Positions 51,000 through 60,575 of a stretch of 64,000 nucleotides of DNA are shown here, in pieces. Position numbers and translations under genes: made by a program. Origin of the DNA: Candidatus Limiplasma pullicola (lineage in GTDB: Bacteria; Bacillota; Clostridia; Christensenellales; Aristaeellaceae); NCBI GenBank assembly GCA_018710985.1, contig DVIV01000045.1, positions 1 to 64,000 of the forward strand, read 5' to 3'. The notes under the pieces are model-generated. The model was given only the letters and a program-made list of their open reading frames with translations. It did no database searches and was not told the origin of the DNA. The first letter of the stretch is position 1; the number at the start of each line of letters is the position of its first letter.

Positions 51000-53209
51000 T
51001 CCTTTGCCGCAAGGGCATAGGGGATCAGCGAGCGGTCCAGCAGGTAGAGACGCATATCCTCGGTTTCCACAATCTGGTCCTGCGGAAGCGTCTCCAGGTA
51101 GGCATTCAGCGTGGACAGCGGGTAGTACCGCTCGTCCCAGAAATCCGGTTCGGTGGCCAGCATGGCCACGTTCATTTCCTCAAGCGCCCCTTCCACCTCA
51201 TCCAGCGGCAGGTTCATCAGCGGCACGATGGGGTTGGTCGTGAGCACATAGCCTCGCGCTCTGAGCGGATACTGGTAGCCGACCCTTGTGATCAGGATTT
51301 TCTGATCCTCTCCCACATGTTCGGCCACCGCCATCAGCATGCCGTAACGCTCGCGGAAGCCGTTGTCCAGCAATATGCGCTCGCTCTCCATCACGTCCCG
51401 GCTGTAGCGGTAAAAGGTGTTGGTGTAGCCGGTCTGATTCGTGCCTTTGACCACGCCCATCAGGCACAGGAGCACGCACAGGCAGGCGGGCAGCTTTAGC
51501 AGGAAGGGCTGCGCGGAGGCAGCGGCTTTCCGCAGCGCTTGCATGCGGGCGGGCAGAGCGTCCCGCACGCGCTCCACGAGCGTCGGCCAAAGCGTCTCCA
51601 GCGCCGAAAGCGCGCCGCAGATCATGCCGCAGGAGAGCAAGAACCATTGTATCGTATAGCGCGGCAGCTTGAGGAACGAGCCGGAAAAGCTGTACAGCGG
51701 GCTGTCGAGCAGGCCCGTCATGGGCGCGAGGGTGAGCAGCGTGTACAGCGCCCACAGCCCGGCCGTGGAGGCCACCGCCGCACCCGCGGAATGGCTGAGC
51801 ACGGCGGTGGGGCCATCCGCCCGATCCAGCCGCGCCCTGCGGCGCATCCTGACCCGGCTGACCAAGGCATACGCGATCACGCACACCAGCGCGATCAGCG
51901 CCAGCCGAAGCCCCCATTCCCCCACCGGCGTGGCGTAGGACTGCAAAATGGAATCCTTGGCCTCAAAGAAATGGAGGTGGGTGGTGGTTTCCTCCAGCTT
52001 GTACTCGATGTCCATGTACATATCGTACCACGGGGCGTCGGTATAGGTGGTCATCAGCCGCCAGGGCGACATCTCGCCCCATTTGAAGTAGCACCACAGG
52101 TTGCCCGAAAACGCCAGCAGCGTGCCCGCCGCGCCCGACAGCGCCAGCCCCACCGAGCGCAGCAGCACGCCCGCCGCGCCCTTGAGCTCCGTCATGCGGG
52201 CTTCCAGCCACCGCCAGATCACCCAGGCTGCCACAATGAAGGGCAGGACCACGAAGCACACCACATGCGTGCTCATCACCGTAAAGCACACGGCAAAGCT
52301 CAGTACCAGCTTGCCCAGATAGGACCGGCGCGAACCCTGCGGCTCAAGCCCGGCAAAAAACAGCATCGCCCACAGAAGCGCCAGAATGCGCCAGATGTCC
52401 CTGGGCGCGCTTTCCACGGAGAAGAACAGATCCGGCACCAGGTTAAACAGCACCACGCCCAGCAACACCCAGCGCCTGCGCCCCCGGCACGCCACGATCA
52501 GCAGCGCCAGATAGGCCGCCGCCATGTAGAACGTGTTCAGCCCCAGCCCGGTAAAGACAGCCTTGTCGTTGGGATAGCCCACCTCGCCGCCGGTATGGAA
52601 CAGGCCGTAGCTCATGTACAGTTCCAGCGAGGGAAAATGGCTGTGCCCGCGAAAATGGCCGGTGGTATCGTCCTTTTCCAGGAGGTTTCCCAGATCGCGG
52701 TCCTCGCAGTAGCGCTGGGCAAGCGCCAGGTATTCGCCCGCGTCGCCCCCTCGCACGCTCTCCATGCTGGACATGTAGCGCACGCATACCGGCAGGAGCA
52801 GGATCATGATGCACGCCGCAAAGCACACGACGGCCACCGTGGCCCGGTCCATGCGCAAAAGCGCCCGCAGCCGCTGCCCGGCGGCGCGCATGGCCGCGCC
52901 CCCGCGCAAAGCCGCCCAAAACCGCGGCATGCGGCGAAGGGCCATCCATCCAAGGCCAACCGCAGCAGCTGCCGGCGGCACGCCGATGTACACCCATCGG
53001 GGCGCCTGCGGCCACAGGAGCGCCAGCAGCAGCATCCACAGATACTGGCACAGCGGCGTAGCCGCCACACCTGTGAGGAAGCAGGCCGCCCGATGCCGGG
53101 GGCTGAACCAGCCCCGCAGGCAGAACCATACGCCCAGCGCCGCCGCCTGCAGGGCGCAGGAGAGCAGAAACAGGTTGCGCCAGCCATTGCCGATGTCAAG
53201 CCATGTCAT
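50996..53209 (-). CDS. large polytopic membrane protein, GT-C-like, function unknown
   Basis: 737 residues with about 13-15 hydrophobic segments. The first large outer loop (about residues 145-205, SSMESVRGGDAGEYLALAQR, then GHFRGHSHFPSLELYMSYG) carries acidic and histidine residues in the position where GT-C glycosyltransferases keep their catalytic acid. The C-terminal about 130 residues are soluble and predicted outside (RVGYQYPLRARGYVLTTNP, then DERYYPLSTLNAYLETLPQD). This layout fits a lipid-linked-sugar-dependent transferase or polysaccharide-modifying protein. It begins one base inside the stop of the DUF354 gene (TGATG), so it belongs to the GT2-DUF354 operon. No family was recognised with certainty. 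Confidence 0.75.
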   Translation of the reverse strand: MTWLDIGNGWRNLFLLSCALQAAALGVWFCLRGWFSPRHRAACFLTGVAATPLCQYLWMLLLALLWPQAPRWVYIGVPPAAAAVGLGWMALRRMPRFWAALRGGAAMRAAGQRLRALLRMDRATVAVVCFAACIMILLLPVCVRYMSSMESVRGGDAGEYLALAQRYCEDRDLGNLLEKDDTTGHFRGHSHFPSLELYMSYGLFHTGGEVGYPNDKAVFTGLGLNTFYMAAAYLALLIVACRGRRRWVLLGVVLFNLVPDLFFSVESAPRDIWRILALLWAMLFFAGLEPQGSRRSYLGKLVLSFAVCFTVMSTHVVCFVVLPFIVAAWVIWRWLEARMTELKGAAGVLLRSVGLALSGAAGTLLAFSGNLWCYFKWGEMSPWRLMTTYTDAPWYDMYMDIEYKLEETTTHLHFFEAKDSILQSYATPVGEWGLRLALIALVCVIAYALVSRVRMRRRARLDRADGPTAVLSHSAGAAVASTAGLWALYTLLTLAPMTGLLDSPLYSFSGSFLKLPRYTIQWFLLSCGMICGALSALETLWPTLVERVRDALPARMQALRKAAASAQPFLLKLPACLCVLLCLMGVVKGTNQTGYTNTFYRYSRDVMESERILLDNGFRERYGMLMAVAEHVGEDQKILITRVGYQYPLRARGYVLTTNPIVPLMNLPLDEVEGALEEMNVAMLATEPDFWDERYYPLSTLNAYLETLPQDQIVETEDMRLYLLDRSLIPYALAAKD

Positions 53210-54264
53210 CAGCCTTTCCTCCCCGCCTTGACAAGCCTGTCCATCTCGGCCATATAATAGCCGTTGATATCCACCTTCTCGCTCAAAAGCTTCTTTTGCT
53301 TTTCCAGCCCGGTCTTCTTGAGGTCCGGCGTGGCGAGCAGCGCCTCGGCCCGCGCGGCGGCCCGCTCGTAGCGGTCCTCGCCCTCGTTGAAGCAGTCCAT
53401 CAGATGGAAGCGCTCGCTCTGCTCCCTCGTGCTGCCGGAGACGATGGTGTTGACGTACAGGGCGTGCGTGCCCAGCACCGCCGCCTCGCTGGCCATGGTC
53501 GCGCCCTCGCTGAACACCAGCTGGGCAAACGCCAGCACATGATGAATCAGCTCATAGGGCGTTTTGAGCAGCCTGGGCCGGAGCGCCTCCGGCACATCGC
53601 CCTCGGCGCTTACATATACGCGTCCATATTGTTCCAGCCGCTTCACCAGCCGGATCTTGCCCTCGTCGTCCAGGCCGTGCTTGCCGATATCGTGGCTGGC
53701 GTTCCAGGCGACAAATCGCACCAGAATATACGGTTCGTCCGGGTTGAAGCCGCAGTCACGGAGCACCTGACGGTCCGGCGTGAACACGGAGGGATGCAGG
53801 TAGAACAGCTCCTTGTAGGTGTCCAGCCGCTCCTGCCGGGGGCCCAAGTCGCTCAGAAAGGTGCGGGGGGTCAGAATCTTGGTGGAGAGGTGCTTGCAGA
53901 TGCGCAGCGCAAACTTGCTCACCTCGGTGTCCTCGTAGATCAAATGGGGCTTTCCGCTCACCCACGCCGCCACGGCCAGCATGGGCGCGGCGCGGCCGAT
54001 CATGATGTCCGGCTTCCATTTGAGCGCCGCCAGGGAAAACTGGGCGGACAGCTTCAGAAACAGCAGCGCCTTTTCCACGGGATTCTTGCCCGTGGATCTG
54101 GCGCAGCGCACATAGGGGATGCCGTAGCGCTCCAGAAGCGTGGAATTCCCGTCCTTTTCGGCCACGAAGCAGAGCACCTCGTCGCCGCGCTCGCGCATGC
54201 GCCAGATGATATGGTGAAACTGGTGCACCCACGCCGGGTGAGTGAAGCAGATCATGGCCTTCAT
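53209..54264 (-). CDS. DUF354-like / GT-B-type glycosyltransferase-like protein
   Basis: 351 residues, soluble. The N-terminal MICFTHPAWVHQFHHIIWRM and RGDEVLCFVAEK, then IMIGRAAPMLAVAAWVSGKPHLIYEDTE and EPYILVRFVAWNASHD, fit DUF354 (PF04007), a family built like GT-B nucleotide-sugar transferases or epimerases. A C-terminal FSEGATMASEAAVLGTHALYVN is the region that binds the nucleotide in such folds. It sits between a GT2 gene and a polytopic membrane protein with coupled overlaps on both sides, so a role in surface glycan synthesis is likely. Confidence 0.85.
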   Translation of the reverse strand: MKAMICFTHPAWVHQFHHIIWRMRERGDEVLCFVAEKDGNSTLLERYGIPYVRCARSTGKNPVEKALLFLKLSAQFSLAALKWKPDIMIGRAAPMLAVAAWVSGKPHLIYEDTEVSKFALRICKHLSTKILTPRTFLSDLGPRQERLDTYKELFYLHPSVFTPDRQVLRDCGFNPDEPYILVRFVAWNASHDIGKHGLDDEGKIRLVKRLEQYGRVYVSAEGDVPEALRPRLLKTPYELIHHVLAFAQLVFSEGATMASEAAVLGTHALYVNTIVSGSTREQSERFHLMDCFNEGEDRYERAAARAEALLATPDLKKTGLEKQKKLLSEKVDINGYYMAEMDRLVKAGRKG

Positions 54265-55226
54265 TGCTTGTCTTCCTCCCCCGCGCGGTCGATTTCCATC
54301 TTGCGCACGCGGTACTGCACATCCTCCAGGAGCTTTCGGTTATCGCTGATCAGGTCGGCCTGCACGCCGGCGACGATCACCTGCACGCCGATCATCAAAA
54401 GCGCGGCGCACAGGATGAGGGACTGGATGTGCCCGCTGCCGGACCCCGTGCTCAAAAAGATGATCAGGAACCTGACGCCCAAAAGCACACCCAGCCCGAA
54501 GAACACCCCGCCGATGATGCCGAAAAAGCGGAGCGGCTTATACATGGCAAAGGCCCTGAGGATCACCGACGAGGAGCGCTTCATATACCGCCACATGCTT
54601 TTGAACAGGCGCGAGGGCCGCAGCTCCGGGTTGGTTCGCACAGGCACGCTGGTCATGGGGATGCGGTTCCAGCCCGCCTGGATGATGGTTTCCAGCGTGT
54701 AGGAATAGTCGTTGACCACGTTCAGGCGCAGCGCACCCTCGCGGCTGTAGGCGCGGAACCCGCTGGGCGCGTCGGGGATCTCGGTATTGGAGGCCACCCG
54801 CACCACCCAGCTGCCCAGGTGCTGGAACATCTTTTTTTTCTTGGAGAAGTGCTCCGTTTCGTCGATGGGGCGCTCGCCGATGACAATGTCGGCCTTCTTT
54901 TCCAGAATGGGCCGCACCAGGCGCTCGATGTCCTCGCCCCGGTACTGGTCATCGGCGTCGGTGTTGACGATGATATCGGCCCCCAGGTGCAGGCAGGCGT
55001 CAATGCCGGCCATGAACCCGCGCGCAAGGCCCCGGTTCTGCTTAAAGGATACGATATGCTTTACGCCCCATTCGCGGGCCACCTCCACCGTGCGGTCGGT
55101 GGAGCCGTCGTTGATGATCAGGACTTCGATCTCATCCACCCCGTCGATCTGCCGGGGCAGATGGTCCAGCGCCACGCGGAGCGTCTCCGCCTCATTATAG
55201 CAGGGAATCTGAATGATCAGCTTCAT
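54261..55226 (-). CDS. GT2 glycosyltransferase with C-terminal membrane hairpin
   Basis: 321 residues from ATG 55226 (GGAAGGG 7 bases upstream). A family-2 GT-A domain: IQIPCYNEAETLRVAL, INDGSTDRTVEVA, NRGLARGFMAGIDACL, VNTDADDQY (DxD), then GERPIDETEHFSKKKKMFQHLGS. Two membrane helices at about 230-285 (FFGIIGGVFFGLGVLLGVRF, then LILCAALLMIGVQVIVAGV) mark it as DPM1/GtrB-like, making a polyprenyl-phosphate sugar. First gene of the GT2-DUF354-polytopic operon with its own promoter. Confidence 0.92.
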   Translation of the reverse strand: MKLIIQIPCYNEAETLRVALDHLPRQIDGVDEIEVLIINDGSTDRTVEVAREWGVKHIVSFKQNRGLARGFMAGIDACLHLGADIIVNTDADDQYRGEDIERLVRPILEKKADIVIGERPIDETEHFSKKKKMFQHLGSWVVRVASNTEIPDAPSGFRAYSREGALRLNVVNDYSYTLETIIQAGWNRIPMTSVPVRTNPELRPSRLFKSMWRYMKRSSSVILRAFAMYKPLRFFGIIGGVFFGLGVLLGVRFLIIFLSTGSGSGHIQSLILCAALLMIGVQVIVAGVQADLISDNRKLLEDVQYRVRKMEIDRAGEEDKQ

Positions 55227-55271
55227 TGGCAGGCCCTTCCTTACGTCTGGTGTACACATCAAACCAACGTT

Positions 55272-55300
55272 ATCATACCGTTTTTCCCGCTTTCTGTCAA
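55272..55300 (-). promoter_or_regulatory. promoter of the GT2-DUF354 operon
   Basis: On the minus strand, TTGACA (55295-55300), 17-base spacer, TATGAT (55272-55277). Confidence 0.88.
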
Positions 55301-55317
55301 CGCCGCGCGCAGGCGGC

Positions 55318-55349
55318 AAAAGCCCGAAGGCGCAAAACCTTCGGGCTTT
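55318..55349 (-). terminator. terminator after ugd
   Basis: A 12-bp perfect stem AAAGCCCGAAGG/CCTTCGGGCTTT with a 7-base loop and a TTTTG end on the minus strand. It lies 12 bases past the ugd stop. Confidence 0.85.
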
Positions 55350-55361
55350 GGATGAGGCTAT

Positions 55362-56561
55362 TCAGTCGGCGCGGTAGAGGTCGCGCGTGTAGACCTTCTC
55401 CGCCACGTCGGAAAGCTCGTCGGCGTAGCGGTTGGCCACGATCACGTCGCATTCGCGCTTGAAGCGCGCCAGGTCGCGTTCCACACGGCTGTTGAAAAAG
55501 GCATCCTCCTTCAGCGCGGGCTCGTACACCGCCACCCGCACGCCATGGGCCTTGATGCGCTTCATCACGCCCTGGATGCTGGACTGGCGGAAGTTGTCGC
55601 TGCCGCTCTTCATGGCCAGGCGGTAGATGCCCACCAGCGGGTCCGGGTTGGCCGGATAGCCCGCCAGCTCCAGCACCCGGTCGGCGATGTAGTCCTTGCG
55701 GGTGCGGTTGGCGTCCACGATGGCGCCGATGATGTTGTTGGGCACCTGATCGTAATTGGCCAGCAGCTGCTTGGTATCCTTGGGCAGGCAGTAGCCGCCG
55801 TAGCCGAAGGAAGGGTTGTTGTAATGGCTGCCGATGCGCGGGTCCAGGCACACGCCGTCGATGATGGAGCGGGAATCCAGCCCGCGCGCCTCGGCGTAGG
55901 TGTCCAGCTCGTTGAAAAAGCTCACGCGCAGCGCCAGATAGGTATTGGCGAAGAGCTTGACGGCCTCCGCCTCGGTGGGGCGCATGAGGAGCACCGGTAC
56001 GTCCGGGTCCAGCGAGCCTTCCTTGAGCAGCGCCGCGAAGGTTTCGCCCGCCTTGCGCAGCTCCGGCGTCTCCGGCGCGCCCACGATGATCCGGCTGGGG
56101 TGGAGGTTGTCGCGCAGGGCATGCCCCTCGCGCAGGAACTCCGGGCTGAACACCAGCCGCGCACCGGGATGCTTTTCCAGCATGCGCCGGGTGAAGCCCA
56201 CCGGCACGGTGGATTTGACCGCCATATATGCATGGGGATTGACAGCCAGCACCGCCTCGATCACGCCCTCGACGGAGGAGGTGTCGAAGTAATTGCGGTG
56301 CGGGTCATAGTTGGTGGGCGTGGAGATCACCACCCAGTCCGCCTGCCGATAGGCAGCGGCCGCGTCCAGCGTGGCGACGAGGTCCAGGTCCCGGGAAGAG
56401 AGATACGCCTCGATATCCGCATCCTGTATGGGCGCCTGACGGCGGCTGAGCTTATCCACCCTTTCGGCGTCGATATCCACGGCGGTCACATGATGCCGCT
56501 GAGACAGCAGCACCGCCATGGCGAGCCCCACATATCCGATGCCGACGACTGTGACGTTCAT
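55362..56561 (-). CDS. ugd: UDP-glucose 6-dehydrogenase
   Basis: Oxidises UDP-glucose to UDP-glucuronate for surface polysaccharides, using two NAD. 399 residues, normal. The N-terminal Rossmann motif [16 protein letters not shown] is clear. [23 protein letters not shown] and [11 protein letters not shown] follow, with [17 protein letters not shown] in the central helix. The catalytic segment is [16 protein letters not shown] with the nucleophilic cysteine at about residue 258. UDP-N-acetyl-mannosamine dehydrogenase is a close relative, but the motif spacing is that of Ugd. Monocistronic, between the GT operon and the glycosidase gene. Confidence 0.94.
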   Translation of the reverse strand: MNVTVVGIGYVGLAMAVLLSQRHHVTAVDIDAERVDKLSRRQAPIQDADIEAYLSSRDLDLVATLDAAAAYRQADWVVISTPTNYDPHRNYFDTSSVEGVIEAVLAVNPHAYMAVKSTVPVGFTRRMLEKHPGARLVFSPEFLREGHALRDNLHPSRIIVGAPETPELRKAGETFAALLKEGSLDPDVPVLLMRPTEAEAVKLFANTYLALRVSFFNELDTYAEARGLDSRSIIDGVCLDPRIGSHYNNPSFGYGGYCLPKDTKQLLANYDQVPNNIIGAIVDANRTRKDYIADRVLELAGYPANPDPLVGIYRLAMKSGSDNFRQSSIQGVMKRIKAHGVRVAVYEPALKEDAFFNSRVERDLARFKRECDVIVANRYADELSDVAEKVYTRDLYRAD

Positions 56562-56587
56562 CTTTCGTTCCTCCTTCCGCCACGGCT

Positions 56588-56616
56588 ATCATACCCTGTT
56601 TCCCGCCGGCTGTCAA
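56588..56616 (-). promoter_or_regulatory. promoter of ugd
   Basis: On the minus strand, TTGACA (56611-56616), 17-base spacer, TATGAT (56588-56593). The spacer shares GCGGGAAA with the GT2 promoter at 55272. The -35 overlaps the stop codon of the upstream glycosidase gene. Confidence 0.88.
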
Positions 56617-58355
56617 CGCGCGGCATGCCACAGGGCATAGGCCAGGAAGCCCGCGCAGGTGGCGAAGGCCGCGCCCGTTTCGCATGCTCCGGTATCCTCG
56701 TTGACGCTTTCGCAGGCCAGGCCGTTGTCCATGCGGGTGCGGGCCAGGTGCGCAAGCGCCGTATCCGCATGGCCGCAGAGCAGGCTGTTGCAGATGGACA
56801 GCACCCACGGATGCGGCGCGTGGCGGCAGCCGATTTCCGCGATGGGCCTGCCGGCGAAGGAGAGGGGGTACTCCTGCGAGCGGATGGTGCGCACGGTCTT
56901 TTGCCACACGGGGTCATCCATGGCGCAAAAGCCGTAGTGCGGCAGAAGCTGCAGGCTGCCCGGCGGCTCGTCGTAGATGTCGAAGTGCCCCTGCAGGTCC
57001 GTGGACCAGACGAACTGGCCGTCCCTCACGCAATGGCGACAGACCGCCTCCCTGACCGCCTGCGCGCGGCGGGCCAGCTCCGGCCGCTCCAGCCAATCCG
57101 AAAGCAGCAGGAGCACGCGCCAGACCAGCACGTTGTCATAGGTGAGATAGGGATAGACGATCTCGTCGTCGGTGGGCTGCAAGAAGGTTTCGTAGAGCTC
57201 GATTTCGGGATGGCGCTTGCTTTCCAGCACCGAAAGGATGTGAAGAAGGCCGCTCTTCACGCACGGTTCCTGAAGCAGCGCCCGGTCGTTCGTGCGCGAA
57301 AGGTAACGCTCCAGCGCGATGACCGGCGCGCACAGCTCGTCCAGCTCAAAGCCCGGTTCCAGCAGCGTGCCGTCGATGTAGCGGCTGTGCTGGCCCACGT
57401 TTCGGATCTGCCGGGTGAACACGTGCACAAGGATCTCCCGCGCATAGGCTCCGTCCGTGAGCACAATCGCCGGAAAGCTCCACAAGAGGCTGTCGCGGTC
57501 CCAGTAGGCCGCCGAAACATAGTAGCGCGGGCTGCGCGAGGTCATCAGGCACAGTTCCTCCGTGTCCAGCGCGCGGCCGCTGGCAAAGAAGAATGAGAAA
57601 AACAGGTTTTCATTGAGCATCTGCGAAAGAGCCGCGTCCCGCGTGGAAAGCATGCGCTTCCCCAGCCATTCCAGCGTCTCGCGCAGGCAGCGCGCATAGC
57701 CGAGGCGCAAAAGATGCTTGGCCGAGGTCGCCGCCGCCACCGTTTCCACGCCCACGCCGAAGATCAATTCCACGCACATGCGCTGTCCCGGCGCGAGCAG
57801 GACGCTGCGTCCCCCCTCAAAGGCCATGTCTCCCCAGATCCATTGAACGTCCGCCTCCGCGATGGGCGCAAAGGCGCACAGCGGCAGCCCCGCCACCTCC
57901 TGCATCACAAAGGCGGCATTCCAGCCGCTGGCCTCCTGCGTGCGCCGGCCGTCCAGCACGATGGTTTCGTTGACCTCATGCAGCGTGCGCGTCCATTGCC
58001 CCCGCACGCCCAGCCAGACATCCAACGGCGCGGCGCGGCGGTTTTCCGCCTCCAGGCGCACAAAGAAGGCCCGCTCGCCCAGCGGGCACAGATACGTCAG
58101 CGCCACGGTCATCCCCCGCGCCTCGCCCCGGGCCACAGGCACCCAGGCGTTTTCCCTGTGCCATTCCAGCGCCGGGGTCTGCTCCTCCCCATTGACGCGC
58201 CACACCGGCGCGATGAGCGGCTTGTCTCCGCCGCTCAGTTCCAAAAGCCCCTTTGCGCCCATGTGCAGCACCGTCAGCCCTTCGACGGCTCCCGTGTTCT
58301 CCGCGACGGCGGGCAAAGACAGATATTCGTTCCCCGTGACCTGATAGGCGGGCAT
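56613..58355 (-). CDS. six-hairpin glycosidase, GH125-like
   Basis: 580 residues from ATG 58355 (AGGAGG 7 bases upstream), cytosolic. An N-terminal beta domain of about 200 residues leads to an (alpha/alpha)6 barrel. The segment SAAYWDRDSLLWSFPAIVL has the acidic Arg-Asp pair typical of this clan; LQPTDDEIVYPYLTYDNVLVWRVLL resembles the SDD-x-x-YPF stretch of GH125 exo-alpha-mannosidases; SVNEDTGACETGAAFATCAGF is a probable second catalytic region. Placed after an ABC transporter, it should hydrolyse imported oligosaccharides, perhaps alpha-mannosides or alpha-glucosides. The exact GH family is uncertain. Confidence 0.75.
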   Translation of the reverse strand: MPAYQVTGNEYLSLPAVAENTGAVEGLTVLHMGAKGLLELSGGDKPLIAPVWRVNGEEQTPALEWHRENAWVPVARGEARGMTVALTYLCPLGERAFFVRLEAENRRAAPLDVWLGVRGQWTRTLHEVNETIVLDGRRTQEASGWNAAFVMQEVAGLPLCAFAPIAEADVQWIWGDMAFEGGRSVLLAPGQRMCVELIFGVGVETVAAATSAKHLLRLGYARCLRETLEWLGKRMLSTRDAALSQMLNENLFFSFFFASGRALDTEELCLMTSRSPRYYVSAAYWDRDSLLWSFPAIVLTDGAYAREILVHVFTRQIRNVGQHSRYIDGTLLEPGFELDELCAPVIALERYLSRTNDRALLQEPCVKSGLLHILSVLESKRHPEIELYETFLQPTDDEIVYPYLTYDNVLVWRVLLLLSDWLERPELARRAQAVREAVCRHCVRDGQFVWSTDLQGHFDIYDEPPGSLQLLPHYGFCAMDDPVWQKTVRTIRSQEYPLSFAGRPIAEIGCRHAPHPWVLSICNSLLCGHADTALAHLARTRMDNGLACESVNEDTGACETGAAFATCAGFLAYALWHAAR

Positions 58356-58372
58356 ATGCTCTCCTCCTGTCG

Positions 58373-58414
58373 TTTCAAAAAGAAAGGGGAGGCGCATTGC
58401 GGGCGCGCCTCCCC
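58373..58414 (-). terminator. intra-operon terminator after the binding-protein gene
   Basis: A 10-bp perfect stem GGGGAGGCGC/GCGCCTCCCC with a 9-base loop, followed on the minus strand by TTTCTTTTTG. Partial read-through would keep the glycosidase below the binding protein. Confidence 0.85.
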
Positions 58415-58438
58415 CAAGCGGTTGCTTATGCTATTCGA

Positions 58439-59671
58439 TCACAGCAGGTCCGCTTCCTCCAACTGGGCCTGGATTTCGTCCAGTGCCTCCTGGGCGGTCA
58501 TGTCGTTGGTTTCCAGCGTTCCCAGGACGTTGCCGATGATTTCGCTCACCGCGCCCTGCTCCAGCAGCGCGGGCGGCGCGACGGCGTAGTCCATGCTGTC
58601 AAACACGGCGGGCCGGTTGTCGGGCGGGGTCACGTCCAGGTACTGGGTCAGCTTGGTCTGGTCTGCGATGGTGGGCAGCTCCCAGCTGGCGTCCAGACGA
58701 AGCTGCACGATGTCGGGATCGGAGCCCATGGCGTCCACGAAGCGCGCGGCGGCCTCCTGCTTGGTGCTTGCGGTCGATACGCAGTTGACGTTGGCAAAGA
58801 AGAAGGTGCTCTTGTCCTTGAAGCCGGGCTCCACGGTGATGTCCCAGTCAAAGTCGCACTGGTCGGTGAAGGTCTGGAAGCCCCAGATGCCGGTGACCAG
58901 CATGCCCAGCTTGCCCTCGCTGAACAGGTCCCAGTCGCCGCGGCCCGCCATGTCCTCGGCGTTGGGCATCACGCGGTCCTCGCCGCGCACGCGATTGAGC
59001 ATGGCCTCCAGCACGGCCACGTTTTCGGGGGTGTTGACGGTGAAGGCGGTGTAGTCCTCATTGAGCAGGCTCCCGCCATTGCCCTTGACGGACTTGTAGA
59101 ACTCGTTGTAGGAAACGGGCTGGTAGTAGCCCCAGATGTCGTCGCCCAGCGCCTTGATCTTCTCGGCCGCGGCCTGCGCCTCGGTCCAGGTCCAGGTGTC
59201 GTCCGGGTATTCAAGGCCCGCCTGGTCAAACAGCGCCTTGTTATAGAACAGCACGCAGGTGGAGAAGCTCATGGGCACGGCGTAGAGCTTGCCGTCCGAG
59301 CTCACGGCGGAGAGCGTGCCCTCGCTGTAGCTGGCGGGGTCCACCAGTCCGGTCAGGTCCGCGCACGCGCCGCGCAGCATGTAGGCCAGGAAGTTTTCCA
59401 TGTTCATCTCGAACACGTCCGGCGCGTTGCCGCCGCCCACGGTGGTGGCCAGCTTGGTGAAGTAATCGTCATAGCCGGTCAGCTGCACGTCCACCTTGAT
59501 ATCGGGGTTCTTTTCCTCAAAGACTTCGACCATCTTTTTGAGCGTCTCCTCCTGCGCGCCGGAGGCGGAGAAGGTGGCGTAGGTGATGGTGACCGGCTCC
59601 TCGGCGAAGGCCGCGCCGGCAAGGGACAGCGCCACAGCAAGCGTCAGAAGAAGGGAAACGATTTTTTTCAT
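58439..59671 (-). CDS. ABC transporter sugar-binding protein (family 1)
   Basis: 410 residues. A signal peptide ends at about residue 23 (LSLAGAAFA-EE), with no lipobox cysteine, unusual for a Gram-positive binding protein. The mature part is a classic family-1 oligosaccharide binder: YATFSASGAQEETLKKMVEVFEEKNPDIKVDV, then NAPDVFEMNMENF, VPMSFSTCVLFYNKALFDQAG and SEGKLGMLVTGIWGFQTF. It lies downstream of two permease genes in the same orientation. GGAGG precedes ATG 59671. Confidence 0.93.
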   Translation of the reverse strand: MKKIVSLLLTLAVALSLAGAAFAEEPVTITYATFSASGAQEETLKKMVEVFEEKNPDIKVDVQLTGYDDYFTKLATTVGGGNAPDVFEMNMENFLAYMLRGACADLTGLVDPASYSEGTLSAVSSDGKLYAVPMSFSTCVLFYNKALFDQAGLEYPDDTWTWTEAQAAAEKIKALGDDIWGYYQPVSYNEFYKSVKGNGGSLLNEDYTAFTVNTPENVAVLEAMLNRVRGEDRVMPNAEDMAGRGDWDLFSEGKLGMLVTGIWGFQTFTDQCDFDWDITVEPGFKDKSTFFFANVNCVSTASTKQEAAARFVDAMGSDPDIVQLRLDASWELPTIADQTKLTQYLDVTPPDNRPAVFDSMDYAVAPPALLEQGAVSEIIGNVLGTLETNDMTAQEALDEIQAQLEEADLL

Positions 59672-59735
59672 GTAGGATACCTCCGTTCGTTTTCATTATT
59701 GCAAACGCGCCTTGGCGCGCCGGCGTACAGGGGGA

Positions 59736-60575
59736 TCATTTCAACCCGCCCAGGCTGATGCCCTGATCGACATACCGCTGCGTGGCCAGGTACACCGCCA
59801 GGATGGGCAGGATCGTGAGCACCGCGCCCGCCATGAGCACATGCTCGTTGTTTTTGTACATGCCCTTCATGTTGCCCATGACCACCTGCAGGGTCTGCTT
59901 GTCGGTGGAGGTGAGCACGATGAGGGGCCAGAGGTAGCTGTTCCAGCTGCCCATGAAGGAGATGAGGGTGAGCGTGGCCAGCGTGGGCGTGACCATGGGC
60001 AGCATGATCTTCCAGAACACACGGTAGAGGGACGCGCCGTCCAGGAAGGCCGATTCGAGGTAGGCGTCGTTCACGCCCAGCATGCTCTGGCGCATCAGAA
60101 ACACGCTGAACGCCTTGCCCAGAAACGGCAGGATAAGCCCCGTATAGGTGTCCAACAGCCCCAGCGACCGCAGGATGATGTAGTTGGGCACCATGGTGAC
60201 GGTGTTGGGAATCATCATCGTGGCCAGGTAGATGCCAAACACCTTGCCAGATCCCTTGAAGGGGAGCTTGGCGAACACGAACGCCGCCATGGCCGAGGAG
60301 GCCACCTCCGCCACCGTGCAGCCCACGGCCAGCAGAAGGCTGTTGAGGCTGGCCCGCGCGAAGGAGAAGCCCTGCATGTTGAACACGCGCTCGTAGCCCT
60401 CCAGCGTGGGGCGCTCGGGAATCCAGCGGATGGGGATGGTGCGGATGGCCTCCTGCCCCTTGAAGGAGGAGGAGAGCATCCACAGGAACGGCAGAATCGT
60501 CACCAGCAGAATGACCGCCAGCATCAGGTAAAACAGCGTTCCGCGGACGAGCCGCATGCGGGAGGATTTACGCAT
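59736..60575 (-). CDS. ABC sugar transporter permease (MalG type)
   Basis: 279 residues, six membrane segments. The cytoplasmic EAA loop, ESAFLDGASLYRVFWKIMLP (about 168-187), contacts the ATPase. The N-terminal LPFLWMLSSSFKGQE and a PERPTLEGYERVF segment are typical of the MalG/CUT1 permeases. It overlaps the first permease gene by 8 bases. The ATPase partner is not encoded in the window; a shared MsiK/MsmK-type ATPase elsewhere is usual for such systems. Confidence 0.93.
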   Translation of the reverse strand: MRKSSRMRLVRGTLFYLMLAVILLVTILPFLWMLSSSFKGQEAIRTIPIRWIPERPTLEGYERVFNMQGFSFARASLNSLLLAVGCTVAEVASSAMAAFVFAKLPFKGSGKVFGIYLATMMIPNTVTMVPNYIILRSLGLLDTYTGLILPFLGKAFSVFLMRQSMLGVNDAYLESAFLDGASLYRVFWKIMLPMVTPTLATLTLISFMGSWNSYLWPLIVLTSTDKQTLQVVMGNMKGMYKNNEHVLMAGAVLTILPILAVYLATQRYVDQGISLGGLK

